Positions 7,682 through 16,078 of a stretch of DNA of 34,863 bases are shown here, one piece after another. Location of the stretch: positions 1 to 34,863 of the forward strand of contig JAFZVW010000062.1 in NCBI GenBank assembly GCA_017617635.1, written 5' to 3'. The notes below the pieces were generated by a model. It made no database searches, was not told where the DNA came from, and saw only the letters and a program-made list of their open reading frames with translations. The DNA comes from Bacteroidaceae bacterium. Lineage in GTDB: Bacteria; Bacteroidota; Bacteroidia; Bacteroidales; Bacteroidaceae. Position 1 is the first letter of the stretch. Each line of letters opens with the position of its first letter. A program made the translations under genes and the position numbers.

Positions 7682-9015
7682 TAAGAAAACTGAGTGATAT
7701 AGATCCTGTTCCCATTGTGCATGGTTCAGCAGAGAAACATGTTCTGGTGGATAGTAACGAATCAGGCTGTTCGATTACTCAAATTGCAATTACTGATGTT
7801 AAACGTGGTGAGGTCATTTTTGCACATATGCATACTGACATACAGGAGGGCTTCTATATCCTGGAGGGTGAGCTGAGTGTGGTGTTGGACGGCAAGAAGA
7901 CTGTATGTGGCAAGGATACGTTTGTGTACGTGGATAAGTGTACATGGCATGAGATGACTGCTTTGCAGGATTCTCGCATAATGTCTGTCGGTTGTGTTGT
8001 CGAGGCTTCGCGTAACAAGTTGTATCCGATGTTGTTCAAGCCAAACTGCAAGACTTTGGTTTGGGGTACTGAGGACTGGACGGTTTCAGGTGTGGAGGGA
8101 AACGAGTCGGTTGTCGAGAACGGTACATGGGCCAATTACAGACTTAATGACGTTATAAGGCGTCGTCCGGCAGAGATTCTGGGCAAGAAGACGGCCATGG
8201 ACTATCATGACAGCTTGCCTTTGCTGACAAAGATTATTGATGCCAAGCAGGATTTGAGCATTCAGGTCCATCCGGATAATGAGATGGCTGAAAGGGAACA
8301 CCACAAGTCCGGCAAGAGCGAGATGTGGTATATACTGGATGCTAAGCCGGGGTCGTTCCTGTATGCCGGTCTTAAGCAGCATGTGACTCCTGATGAGTAT
8401 AGGCAGCGTGTGGCGGACGGGACAATCTGTGATGTGCTGAGCAAGCATTATGTCAGCAAGGGTGATGTGTTCTATCTGCCTGCCGGTCGCATACATGCAA
8501 TATGCGGTGGTATAAAGCTGGCGGAAATACAGCAGTCAAGTAACATTACCTACAGGATTTATGACTATAACCGTCCCGGATTGGACGGTAAGCCCAGGGC
8601 ATTGCATACCGAATTGGCGTCAAAGGCTATTGACTATACGGTATATCCTGAATATCGTACGGAGTCGCGTGATAGCGGCTATACGGCCTCGGAACTGTTG
8701 AATACGCCTTTCTTCAGTATAAATGTCGTGCAGACGGCGTTTGAGCATCATCGCAATATGATGAAGTATGATTCGTTCGTGATACTTATGAATCTGGAGG
8801 GGGATTGCAATGTAAGGATCCGCACGACAGGGGACGTGGTGCCGCTGGCTGCAGGTGCCTCATGCTTGATACCGGCTGCTATTGCTGACTATTATATCAC
8901 TCCAACATCGTTTTCAAAGGATGGTGTCGTGCAGACGACGAAGGTATTGGAGGCATTCATCAACAATCATAAGACAATAGGCAGGATAATCAGCGATTTC
9001 CTGCGTATCAAGTAA
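7678..9015 (+). CDS. manA: Cupin domain fused to class I mannose-6-phosphate isomerase
   Basis: Expected to interconvert mannose 6-phosphate and fructose 6-phosphate with a bound divalent metal. The 445-residue protein has two parts. Residues about 1-115 form a separate cupin (HMHTDIQEGFYILEGELSVV, then WHEM). Residues about 118-445 match a short bacterial class I phosphomannose isomerase of about 320 residues, with metal-site motifs LSIQVHPDN (Gln, His), KSEMWYIL (Glu) and FYLPAGRIHAICGG (His). The extra N-terminal cupin is not part of the standard enzyme. It resembles small sugar-binding or regulatory cupins, but its role is unknown. ATGA overlap with the GNAT gene. The gene ends 19 bases before the convergent TonB receptor gene. 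Confidence 0.88.
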   Translation: MIRKLSDIDPVPIVHGSAEKHVLVDSNESGCSITQIAITDVKRGEVIFAHMHTDIQEGFYILEGELSVVLDGKKTVCGKDTFVYVDKCTWHEMTALQDSRIMSVGCVVEASRNKLYPMLFKPNCKTLVWGTEDWTVSGVEGNESVVENGTWANYRLNDVIRRRPAEILGKKTAMDYHDSLPLLTKIIDAKQDLSIQVHPDNEMAEREHHKSGKSEMWYILDAKPGSFLYAGLKQHVTPDEYRQRVADGTICDVLSKHYVSKGDVFYLPAGRIHAICGGIKLAEIQQSSNITYRIYDYNRPGLDGKPRALHTELASKAIDYTVYPEYRTESRDSGYTASELLNTPFFSINVVQTAFEHHRNMMKYDSFVILMNLEGDCNVRIRTTGDVVPLAAGASCLIPAAIADYYITPTSFSKDGVVQTTKVLEAFINNHKTIGRIISDFLRIK

Positions 9016-9034
9016 ACGGAAATGTTCCTGGGGG

Positions 9035-11416
9035 TTAGAAATCCACGCTGACCCTGAAATTGAAGAGACGGCCTGTAAGGTAGTTTGGTACTGCGTATTG
9101 GTTGCTGTTGACGTCAGTTACCCAATAGTATCCGCTGACATTGTCGAATCCGAAGATGTTTAGGCAGTCGATACCCAGCCATATATTCTTGATGCTGTTG
9201 CAGCGGCTCAGATGACGGTCTTCGTTGTTGAGGGCACGATAGCTGAGACCGACATCGACACGCTTGTATGCCGGTGAACGGAATACGTGTTTCTCCAAAC
9301 CGGTGTGTGGTGCTCCGTGTGGCAGACCGCCAGAGAATACTGCTCGCAGATTCATCTTCCACTTTGTTGTGTGCGGGAAGTAATCGGTAAAGAACATATT
9401 GAGGCTCCACAGTTGGTCCGTGGGTTGTGGTATGCTTTGTCCGTTAAGTGTCATGCGTGCTCTCATAAGTGAGAATGTGAGCCATGAATCGGTGCCCGGT
9501 ACGAACTGACCATACAACTTGAAGTCTATGCCCATGACGTTGCCTGTTGCACAGTTGTAGCCGTAATAGACGACTTTTGTGTTATTTACGGTATATGGGT
9601 TAAGACGGTCCTGTGCCTTATAGTACACTTCGGTGCTGAACAGGAATGGCCGTGTGCCGAGCTTGAAGCGGTAGTCAATTGCACCAATTACCTGGAATGA
9701 CCTTTGACTCTGAATGTCGCGGTTGATCTGTATGATTGTGTTCTTTCCGTATGTCACTGTGTCCTTCAGCTCCTTGTAAAAAGGTCTCTGGTAATATAGT
9801 CCTGTGGCAAGACGCAGTGTCAGGTTGTCGTGACTCTTGGGAATGTAGCCAAGGCTGATGCGTGGAGAGCATAGGAATTCCCCGTTAAGCGTCCAGTATG
9901 ACATGCGCATTCCGTAGTTGAGGCTTATGATGCTTTTGGATGTCTCGCGACGATATGTATCCTGTAGATACATTTCGATGTGGCTTGACTTGATGGTGTT
10001 ATTGCCCTGCAGGTTGTATATTACCTCCAGCTTGTCCGGTGTGTGCGGCATGCTGTACCCACTGGAATCGCGATACTCCCACTGGCGTGACTGTTCGTCC
10101 ACGTATTCGTGTCTGTACAGGAAACCGGCCATGACATTATGCTTATTAGTCTTGTACTGATAGTCTGCACGCAGCGTATGCTGACTGCTTCGCAGAAAGT
10201 CACGTGCATGCTCCATGTATGTACCTACAGCAAGGTTGCTGCCAATCTTGGTGTTGTATAGCCAGTATTGTCCCTGAATATCGTATGTGACGCGTTCGTT
10301 TGTCTTGAAATAGCTGTATCCGAAGGTGAGTGAGCTTTTTTTGTTGAACTGGTGCCTTGCAGTGCCGCTGAGCATATATGTCTGGAACAGGTCTTGCTCC
10401 CAGCCGTCAAAATATACCATGAAGTTGTTGACGTTATCCATGGTCCCGTAGCTGGTGTTTCGTGTTTTTGGGGTGAATTTGTAGTTGTTCTGCGATATAT
10501 ATCCCATAACGTCTACGGTCCATTTGTCTGTGGGCTTCCAACTGAGGTATGCCTGATAGTCAAGGAAATTGGGACTGTATTCGCTGTTGTCCTGCATCGC
10601 TCCGAGCATGTAGGCATTTGTTTTGTATCGCAGGCTGTTGGTGAAGCTTACCTTTTTGTTCCCGTATCCCATGTAGCCGCTTGCACCGAGCAGGGATGCG
10701 GATATGTTTCCTTCCCAGGATTTTGGCTTTTTGTATGTTATATCCAGTACGCTGGACATCTTGTCACCGTAGCATGCCTCGAAACCTCCGGCACTGAAAT
10801 TAACCTTTTCAACCATGTATGGATTGATGACCGAGAGTCCTTCCTGTTCACCGGTATGCATCAGTAGCGGACGGTATATCTCTACACCGTTGACATATAC
10901 GCAGTTTTCGTCAAAAGAGCCACCGCGTACGTTGTATTGGCTGGATAGTTCGTTGCGCTGTGTTACACCTGCCTGTGTCGCTACGAGTTCCTCGACGGCA
11001 TTGCCTGTGGTTGAGGGCATGGTGTTGAGTTCGGTGGTGGTGACCTGGGTATTCTGGTTCATCTGCCTGCGAATCTCACGCACCTCAACTTCGCTGAGTT
11101 CGTGCCCTCCGTCGTACATGACTATATTGAGGGTGAGATTTCCCTGTGGCTTGCGCAGTACGCGAGTGCGTTTTCTGTAACCCATCATCTGATAGGTGAT
11201 TACAACGGAATCAGCCGTGTGGAAGGACAGTTTGTATTCGCCGTTGATATTGGCAGTCGTACCTGCAGCCTGACCCTGTACATTGATGAGACAGAAACTG
11301 ACAGGCTCGTTCTTTTCGTCAATGACGCGACCTTTGAGATGTACCTGTATAGTGTCCTGTGCTCCTGCCAGAATACAGATGAATAATGCTATAATATATA
11401 GTAAGAAACGCTTCAT
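9035..11416 (-). CDS. TonB-dependent receptor with carboxypeptidase-regulatory-like domain
   Basis: Outer-membrane, TonB-energised uptake receptor of 793 residues; ligand unknown. It has a signal peptide (KRFLLYIIALFICILAGA), then a CarboxypepD_reg-like beta domain at about 25-105 (VHLKGRVIDEKNEPVSF). The plug at about 115-235 includes VRGGSFDENCVYVNGVEIY and GGFEACYGDKMSSVLDITY. A 22-strand-type barrel follows, ending FNFRVSVDF with the terminal Phe usual in outer-membrane barrels. No SusD-like partner or sigma/anti-sigma pair is adjacent, so it is not a standard polysaccharide-utilisation pair. It is transcribed divergently from the DUF2520 group. Confidence 0.93.
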   Translation of the reverse strand: MKRFLLYIIALFICILAGAQDTIQVHLKGRVIDEKNEPVSFCLINVQGQAAGTTANINGEYKLSFHTADSVVITYQMMGYRKRTRVLRKPQGNLTLNIVMYDGGHELSEVEVREIRRQMNQNTQVTTTELNTMPSTTGNAVEELVATQAGVTQRNELSSQYNVRGGSFDENCVYVNGVEIYRPLLMHTGEQEGLSVINPYMVEKVNFSAGGFEACYGDKMSSVLDITYKKPKSWEGNISASLLGASGYMGYGNKKVSFTNSLRYKTNAYMLGAMQDNSEYSPNFLDYQAYLSWKPTDKWTVDVMGYISQNNYKFTPKTRNTSYGTMDNVNNFMVYFDGWEQDLFQTYMLSGTARHQFNKKSSLTFGYSYFKTNERVTYDIQGQYWLYNTKIGSNLAVGTYMEHARDFLRSSQHTLRADYQYKTNKHNVMAGFLYRHEYVDEQSRQWEYRDSSGYSMPHTPDKLEVIYNLQGNNTIKSSHIEMYLQDTYRRETSKSIISLNYGMRMSYWTLNGEFLCSPRISLGYIPKSHDNLTLRLATGLYYQRPFYKELKDTVTYGKNTIIQINRDIQSQRSFQVIGAIDYRFKLGTRPFLFSTEVYYKAQDRLNPYTVNNTKVVYYGYNCATGNVMGIDFKLYGQFVPGTDSWLTFSLMRARMTLNGQSIPQPTDQLWSLNMFFTDYFPHTTKWKMNLRAVFSGGLPHGAPHTGLEKHVFRSPAYKRVDVGLSYRALNNEDRHLSRCNSIKNIWLGIDCLNIFGFDNVSGYYWVTDVNSNQYAVPNYLTGRLFNFRVSVDF

Positions 11417-11473
11417 ACTGTTATATAACGTAAAAATGGTTCGTTTTCTTGTGCATTATGACTGTTTTTTTGC

Positions 11474-11481
11474 TATCTTTG
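11474..11481 (+). promoter_or_regulatory. Predicted -7 element for the DUF2520-kdsC-maf group
   Basis: TATCTTTG matches TAnnTTTG, 19 bases before ATG 11501. TTG at 11449-11451 is a possible -33 element, with a 22-base spacer that is slightly long. Confidence 0.6.
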
Positions 11482-11500
11482 CGCGTGTAAATTTACAAAT

Positions 11501-12220
11501 ATGAAAACAGCATTGGTTGGCAGAGGTCGTGTCGCAACACATTTGAAGGATGCTTTGCTCCTGGCCGGGCATGGTGTCCAGATGTGTGGAGGCAGGGAAG
11601 GACTGGAGCCTGTTGCTGAAGACGTTGATGTTGTTGTCATAAGTATCAGTGATGATGCCTTGCCCTGTATCTCGGAATCCATTGTACTGGGTAATGCTGA
11701 TACCCTGGTCGTGCATACTGCAGGAAGTGTCCCGATGGATGTATTGCCGTATAGGCATCGTGGTGTGCTTTATCCAATGCAGACATTCAGTATGAACCGT
11801 GAGGTTGATATGCGTGAGGTTCCTTTGTTCCTGGAAACAGCAATGACTGAGGACATGGCTGTTCTGGAGCAGCTGGCATGCAGTATTTCGGATAGGGTTA
11901 TGCCTTTGGACGGTGAACACAGAAAGCTGCTGCATCTTGCTGCTGTATTGTGTTGTAACTTTACAAATCATCTGTTTGACCTGACTGCAGGTTTACTGGA
12001 GCGAAACGGCATACCGTTCAGTATGATGCTTCCGCTTATAGATGAGACTGTGGGGAAGGTTCACCAGATGCATCCGCACAATGCTCAAACGGGGCCTGCT
12101 GTACGTGGCGATGATAAAGTCATGGCTGCTCATCTTGCTATGATTGATGACCCTTATTTGCATGATATATATGACTTATTGAGTAAATCTATTGGACATT
12201 ATGATAAATTACGACCTTAA
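11501..12220 (+). CDS. Rossmann-like and DUF2520 domain protein
   Basis: A 239-residue protein with an N-terminal NAD(P)-binding-like fold (MKTALVGRGRVATHLKDALL, a G-x-G-x-x-A loop) at about 1-110. A C-terminal DUF2520 helical domain contains GEHRKLLHLAAVLCCNFTNH and NAQTGPAVRGDD. The overall form recalls short-chain dehydrogenases of the 6-phosphogluconate or pyrroline-carboxylate reductase type, but the substrate is not known. Its 3' end overlaps the kdsC-like gene by 20 bases. It opens a tightly packed group with KdsC-like phosphatase, Maf and a lipoprotein. Confidence 0.85.
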   Translation: MKTALVGRGRVATHLKDALLLAGHGVQMCGGREGLEPVAEDVDVVVISISDDALPCISESIVLGNADTLVVHTAGSVPMDVLPYRHRGVLYPMQTFSMNREVDMREVPLFLETAMTEDMAVLEQLACSISDRVMPLDGEHRKLLHLAAVLCCNFTNHLFDLTAGLLERNGIPFSMMLPLIDETVGKVHQMHPHNAQTGPAVRGDDKVMAAHLAMIDDPYLHDIYDLLSKSIGHYDKLRP

Positions 12221-12719
12221 AAAGATAAAACTGATAGTATTTGACGTTGACGGAGTACTGAGTGCCAATACGACTCCACTGGCAGCTGACGGACAGCCTC
12301 AGCGCAGTGCCAATGTCAAGGACGGATATGCAGTTCATCATGCAGCCAAGGTTGGATTGAAGATTGCTATAATTTCCGGCGGTTTCAGTGAGACCGTACG
12401 TGAAAGGTACGTAAAGCTAGGATGTCAGGATGTGCACATTGCAGTAAGCCGTAAGATTGAGGTTTATGATAATCTGCTTGAAAAATATTCACTGAAAGAC
12501 GAGGATGTCCTGGTCATGGGTGACGACATTCCTGATTACGAGATGATGAGGCGCTGCGGATGTCCGTGTTGTCCGCGTGATGCTTCTGCCGAGATTCGTA
12601 ACATATCTGTGTACGTGAGCCACAAGGACGGTGGCATGGGCTGTGCCCGTGATGTGATTGAGCAGGTGCTGAAGGCTCAGGGCCTGTGGATGAATGATAA
12701 CATGTCTTTTGTCTGGTAA
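12201..12719 (+). CDS. kdsC: KdsC-like HAD phosphatase (probable KDO 8-phosphate phosphatase)
   Basis: Small HAD-superfamily phosphatase of 172 residues from ATG 12201. It carries motif I FDVDGVLS with Asp15 and Asp17, motif II IISGG, and motif III MGDDIPDYEMM. The lack of a cap domain and the length match KdsC, which removes phosphate from KDO 8-phosphate in lipopolysaccharide core synthesis. The exact substrate is inferred from family. A TTG nine bases upstream (12192) is an alternative start but ATG is preferred. It overlaps the preceding gene by 20 bases, and its stop overlaps the Maf start as TAATG. Confidence 0.83.
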   Translation: MINYDLKKIKLIVFDVDGVLSANTTPLAADGQPQRSANVKDGYAVHHAAKVGLKIAIISGGFSETVRERYVKLGCQDVHIAVSRKIEVYDNLLEKYSLKDEDVLVMGDDIPDYEMMRRCGCPCCPRDASAEIRNISVYVSHKDGGMGCARDVIEQVLKAQGLWMNDNMSFVW

Positions 12720-13360
12720 TGAGGATAATACTGGCTTCTAACTCTCCCCGCAGAAGGGAACTGCTTGCAGGACTTGACCTAGACTTTGAGGTACTGGTCA
12801 TGAAGGGTATAGACGAGTCATACCCTGAAGGTCTTGGTATGCGGGAGACTGCTGAATACATCTCGTACAAAAAGGCGGAGGCATATACACTGTCAGAGGA
12901 CGAGCTGCTGATAACCGCTGATACTATTGTATGGCTTGACGGTGAGGTTCTGGGTAAGCCAAAAGACGAAACAGATGCCGTATGTATGCTGCGTAAGCTT
13001 AGCGGCAAGACACATCAGGTTATAACGGGTGTTACATTGCGGTGGAATGGTTCAGGGGAAACGGGTAGTTCAACTTTCAGCTGTGTAACCGATGTTACAT
13101 TTGCAGAACTGAGTGATTGGCAGATCAAGTACTATGTTCAGAAGTATCATCCGTTGGACAAGGCTGGTGCCTATGGTATTCAGGAATGGATTGGATACGT
13201 CGGGGTAACGGGTTTGAAGGGCTCGTACTATAATGTCATGGGATTGCCTGTACAACGACTTGTCGAGGAGATGAGGAAAAGAGGTTTGGTGAAGGATGGA
13301 CGATGTACGATGTACGATGGACAATGTACAATGGACGATTTGAAAAAATATAATATATGA
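12719..13360 (+). CDS. maf: Maf-family nucleotide pyrophosphatase
   Basis: Cytoplasmic house-cleaning pyrophosphatase that hydrolyses dTTP, UTP or modified nucleotides. The 213-residue protein has the Maf marks ILASNSPRRRELL at the N-terminus, ITADTIVWLDGEVLGKPKD near 60-80, GKTHQVITGV near 97, and DKAGAYGIQEWIG near 145. The normal C-terminal helix (VQRLVEEMRKRGLV) is followed by about 20 extra residues (KDGRCTMYDGQCTMDDLK and on). These are encoded by an array of 7-base repeats, so the tail is probably an addition. The start overlaps the preceding stop by one base, and its stop overlaps the start of the lipoprotein gene. Confidence 0.92.
   Translation: MRIILASNSPRRRELLAGLDLDFEVLVMKGIDESYPEGLGMRETAEYISYKKAEAYTLSEDELLITADTIVWLDGEVLGKPKDETDAVCMLRKLSGKTHQVITGVTLRWNGSGETGSSTFSCVTDVTFAELSDWQIKYYVQKYHPLDKAGAYGIQEWIGYVGVTGLKGSYYNVMGLPVQRLVEEMRKRGLVKDGRCTMYDGQCTMDDLKKYNI
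13293..13341 (+). repeat. 7-base tandem repeat array at the 3' end of maf
   Basis: Seven consecutive 7-base units: AGGATGG, then ACGATGT (13300), ACGATGT, ACGATGG, ACAATGT, ACAATGG and ACGATTT. The array is coding and forms the C-terminal tail of Maf. Similar 7-base periodic arrays lie at 23402-23432, 25464-25484 and 31832-31867. Confidence 0.8.
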
Positions 13361-13920
13361 TGAAGAAACTGATTTTGTTGATGAGCTTTGTGCTGGGAAT
13401 GTTCTCGGTATCTTCGTGCAGTACGGATTATGATGTTGTGCCGCCAAGTTGGAAAGGCTTTGACTATAAGGTGCTGAAGGCTGGTACTGGAGAGGAAACT
13501 GAGCGTGGTGAGATAGGTCCTGGTGACAAGGTTCGTGTCTATTGCTGGCGCAAGAGCAACGGTGTCCTTACAGGTCAGGTCAAGGGTAAAATAGTATTCA
13601 AATGGACAACCCAGGCAGACGGCCCTTCTGTTGTTACTGAAATGACTGAGGATGTTAAGACTCCCGTCAATGACGACTATGATGGTTGGAAGGACTATTC
13701 GTATGCTGATTTTGAGATTCCAGACGGCGGCCCTTATGATTTCCGTAAGGCAGAAGTAACATGTAACCTGTATTTCGAGTGTTTCGGACAGAATGTAAGA
13801 TGGGATGACCATACCAGTCATGTAGATCCATATATAGGTTCGATATACACTATTAACTGCATTGCAACATACGGTTCCGCCTGTACTACGGAAGATGTTT
13901 TGCTGTGGAAGTCTAACTAA
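13357..13920 (+). CDS. Lipoprotein of unknown function
   Basis: A 187-residue predicted lipoprotein with signal KKLILLMSFVLGMFSVSSC, lipid-carrying Cys at residue 21 (20 if the second ATG at 13360 is used). The mature part begins STDYDVVPPSWKGFDYKVLK and contains AGTGEETERGEIGPGDKVRV, which faintly recalls the entry strand of FKBP-type proline isomerases. Beyond that I see no catalytic motif and do not assign a function. It overlaps the Maf stop and is likely cotranscribed with it. Confidence 0.75.
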   Translation: MMKKLILLMSFVLGMFSVSSCSTDYDVVPPSWKGFDYKVLKAGTGEETERGEIGPGDKVRVYCWRKSNGVLTGQVKGKIVFKWTTQADGPSVVTEMTEDVKTPVNDDYDGWKDYSYADFEIPDGGPYDFRKAEVTCNLYFECFGQNVRWDDHTSHVDPYIGSIYTINCIATYGSACTTEDVLLWKSN

Positions 13921-13948
13921 TACAATGTATAGAGGATAATTACACACC

Positions 13949-15148
13949 ATGAAAACAATTAAGGAGATATTTCGTATTGGCATAGGTCCCAGCAGCAGTC
14001 ATACCATGGGACCGCGAAAGGCAGCAGAGTTGTATTTGGAACGTTTTCCTGATGCAGAAGGGTATCGTGTGACTTTGTATGGTTCCCTGAGTGCAACTGG
14101 CAAGGGACATATGACTGACCGTGCCATATTGGATGTCCTTACGGAAGAGAAGACGGAAATAGTATGGAGCAAGGAGTTTCTTGATTTCCATCCCAATGGC
14201 CTGATGTTTGAGTGCCGTGAAGGTGGCAGGTTTACAAATTCCTGGACGGTGTTCAGCATAGGTGGCGGTGCTTTGGCTGAAGAGGGTAAGAGCACTATTT
14301 CGTTACCTGAGCTGTACGATCTGAACACAATGACCGATATTCTGCAATACTGTGAATGGAGTGGAAAGTGTTACTGGGAATACGTTGAAGAGCGTGAGGG
14401 TAGTGAGATATGGGATTTCCTCAGGGAAGTATGGGAGGTTATGAAGGCGGCGGTTGAACGTGGCTTGGATGCCGAGGGTGTCCTGCCAGGTCCTTTGAAC
14501 CTGCGACGCAAGGCTGCTTCGTACTATGTAAAGGCTACTGGCTACAAGGATAATCTGCGTACTCGCGGTCTCGTGTTCGCATATGCATTGGCTGTAAGTG
14601 AAGAGAATGCTTCCGGCGGGCGTATTGTCACTGCACCGACATGCGGATCGTGCGGTGTACTGCCCAGTGTGCTGTATCATTTGTGGAAGAGCCGTGATTT
14701 TTCCGAAAACCGTATACTGAAAGCACTTGCAACAGCAGCCTTGTTTGGTAATGTTGCCAAGACTAACGCTTCGATATCAGGTGCAGAAGTAGGTTGCCAG
14801 GGTGAGGTAGGTGTTGCATGTGCTATGGCTGCTGCAGCTGCCAATCAGTTGTTTGGCGGTAGTCCTGCACAGATTGAGTATGCTGCGGAAATGGGACTTG
14901 AACATCATCTTGGCATGACGTGTGATCCTGTATGCGGATTGGTTCAGATTCCCTGTATAGAAAGAAATGCCTATGCTGCAACACGTGCTCTTGACGCCAA
15001 TATCTACAGTACATTTACCGATGGTATCCACCGTGTTTCATTCGACAAGGTTGTAGATGTAATGAATCAGACAGGTCATGATCTGCCCAGTGTCTACAAG
15101 GAGACAAGCGAGGGCGGTCTTGCCAAGGACTATACACAAATGCAATAG
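13949..15148 (+). CDS. sdaA: L-serine ammonia-lyase, iron-sulfur type, single chain
   Basis: Converts L-serine to pyruvate and ammonia using a [4Fe-4S] cluster; cytoplasmic. The 399-residue protein is the single-chain form. The beta domain is at about 1-150 (IGPSSSHTMGPRKAAELYLE) and the alpha domain at about 170-397 (ASGGRIVTAPTCGSCGVLPS). Cys283, Cys325 and Cys336 have the spacing expected of the cluster ligands (42 and 11 residues apart). It begins 28 bases after the lipoprotein stop; no TAnnTTTG element is clear in that gap, so it may be read through from upstream. Confidence 0.95.
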   Translation: MKTIKEIFRIGIGPSSSHTMGPRKAAELYLERFPDAEGYRVTLYGSLSATGKGHMTDRAILDVLTEEKTEIVWSKEFLDFHPNGLMFECREGGRFTNSWTVFSIGGGALAEEGKSTISLPELYDLNTMTDILQYCEWSGKCYWEYVEEREGSEIWDFLREVWEVMKAAVERGLDAEGVLPGPLNLRRKAASYYVKATGYKDNLRTRGLVFAYALAVSEENASGGRIVTAPTCGSCGVLPSVLYHLWKSRDFSENRILKALATAALFGNVAKTNASISGAEVGCQGEVGVACAMAAAAANQLFGGSPAQIEYAAEMGLEHHLGMTCDPVCGLVQIPCIERNAYAATRALDANIYSTFTDGIHRVSFDKVVDVMNQTGHDLPSVYKETSEGGLAKDYTQMQ

Positions 15149-15196
15149 ACGATAGCCTGCAATAATTTTTATAATTGATTAATATATTTTCTGAAT

Positions 15197-16045
15197 ATGG
15201 CAAAAGATAAAGGAATCGAGACTTATGTCCTGGACAGTATCCTGGATTTGAATGCGACAAACGTATGGAATGTCAGTGAGCACGAAATCAAGCGTGCATG
15301 GGATGACGAACAGGATGATGGCAGTTTTTCGTTAAGCGAGGACAAATTGTTGAATATTATCCGTTTGTGCTTCGAGGTTGTTCATTACGATGTGAACGAC
15401 CAGCGTGAATGTGAAAAGTATGAGAATGGTGAATGGGTAACTTTCCAGCATTGCAATAAGAAGAAGGGGTGGGTTGCAATTCGCCGCAAGCATATCACGC
15501 GTCTGTCTGATTTAAGCTACGAGAATGTCAGACATATAACCGCTGCAACTCTTCTGGAGCTGATTGACCGTAACTTTGGCGGTGGCTGGGATAGTATTTC
15601 CTTGAGTCAGAAGGATATTATCCTGAGTGCATTCGATATTAGCAATACAACACTGCCTGCAAAGCGTCTGCATATGGAAGGCGGTACATTGGACAAGAAG
15701 CTGGCTCAGGGTTTCGAGGTTCTGGAAATTGAGAAGGGCACCTGGATAGAGGCTATTTTTGCCAAGAAGAAGGAACCTGTAGCTAAGCTGCATCTCAACG
15801 ATGACAAATATGATGAAGACGGCAATCTGCGCAAGGGGCCTGCCAAGGGTTATGACGATGATGACGAGGATGCACCGGATGTTGATAACGAGAACCTGAA
15901 CGATGATGTTGATGACAGCATGGATGACGAGCAGCTGGACGAGACGTTCTACAGTAATTTCTCCGAGGGTGTGAATCCTTCAGGTGACGGTGATGGCGAA
16001 GATGAGGATTTGGGTAATCTGAATATTGACAGTGACGAGGAATAG
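15197..16045 (+). CDS. Conserved-looking protein with acidic C-terminal tail, function unknown
   Basis: A 282-residue protein that I do not recognise. Residues 1 to about 205 look globular and soluble (ETYVLDSILDLNATNVWNVS, RHITAATLLELIDRNFGGGW, LAQGFEVLEIEKGTWIEAIF). Residues about 216-282 are dominated by Asp and Glu and appear disordered. There is no signal peptide or membrane segment. It lies 48 bases after sdaA and 33 bases before the TamA-like gene on the same strand. The acidic tail could bind basic proteins or mimic nucleic acid, but nothing in the sequence decides this. Confidence 0.75.
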   Translation: MAKDKGIETYVLDSILDLNATNVWNVSEHEIKRAWDDEQDDGSFSLSEDKLLNIIRLCFEVVHYDVNDQRECEKYENGEWVTFQHCNKKKGWVAIRRKHITRLSDLSYENVRHITAATLLELIDRNFGGGWDSISLSQKDIILSAFDISNTTLPAKRLHMEGGTLDKKLAQGFEVLEIEKGTWIEAIFAKKKEPVAKLHLNDDKYDEDGNLRKGPAKGYDDDDEDAPDVDNENLNDDVDDSMDDEQLDETFYSNFSEGVNPSGDGDGEDEDLGNLNIDSDEE

Positions 16046-16078
16046 AATCCTGCGTTTGTTTATCTGAATTCCCTTCTG

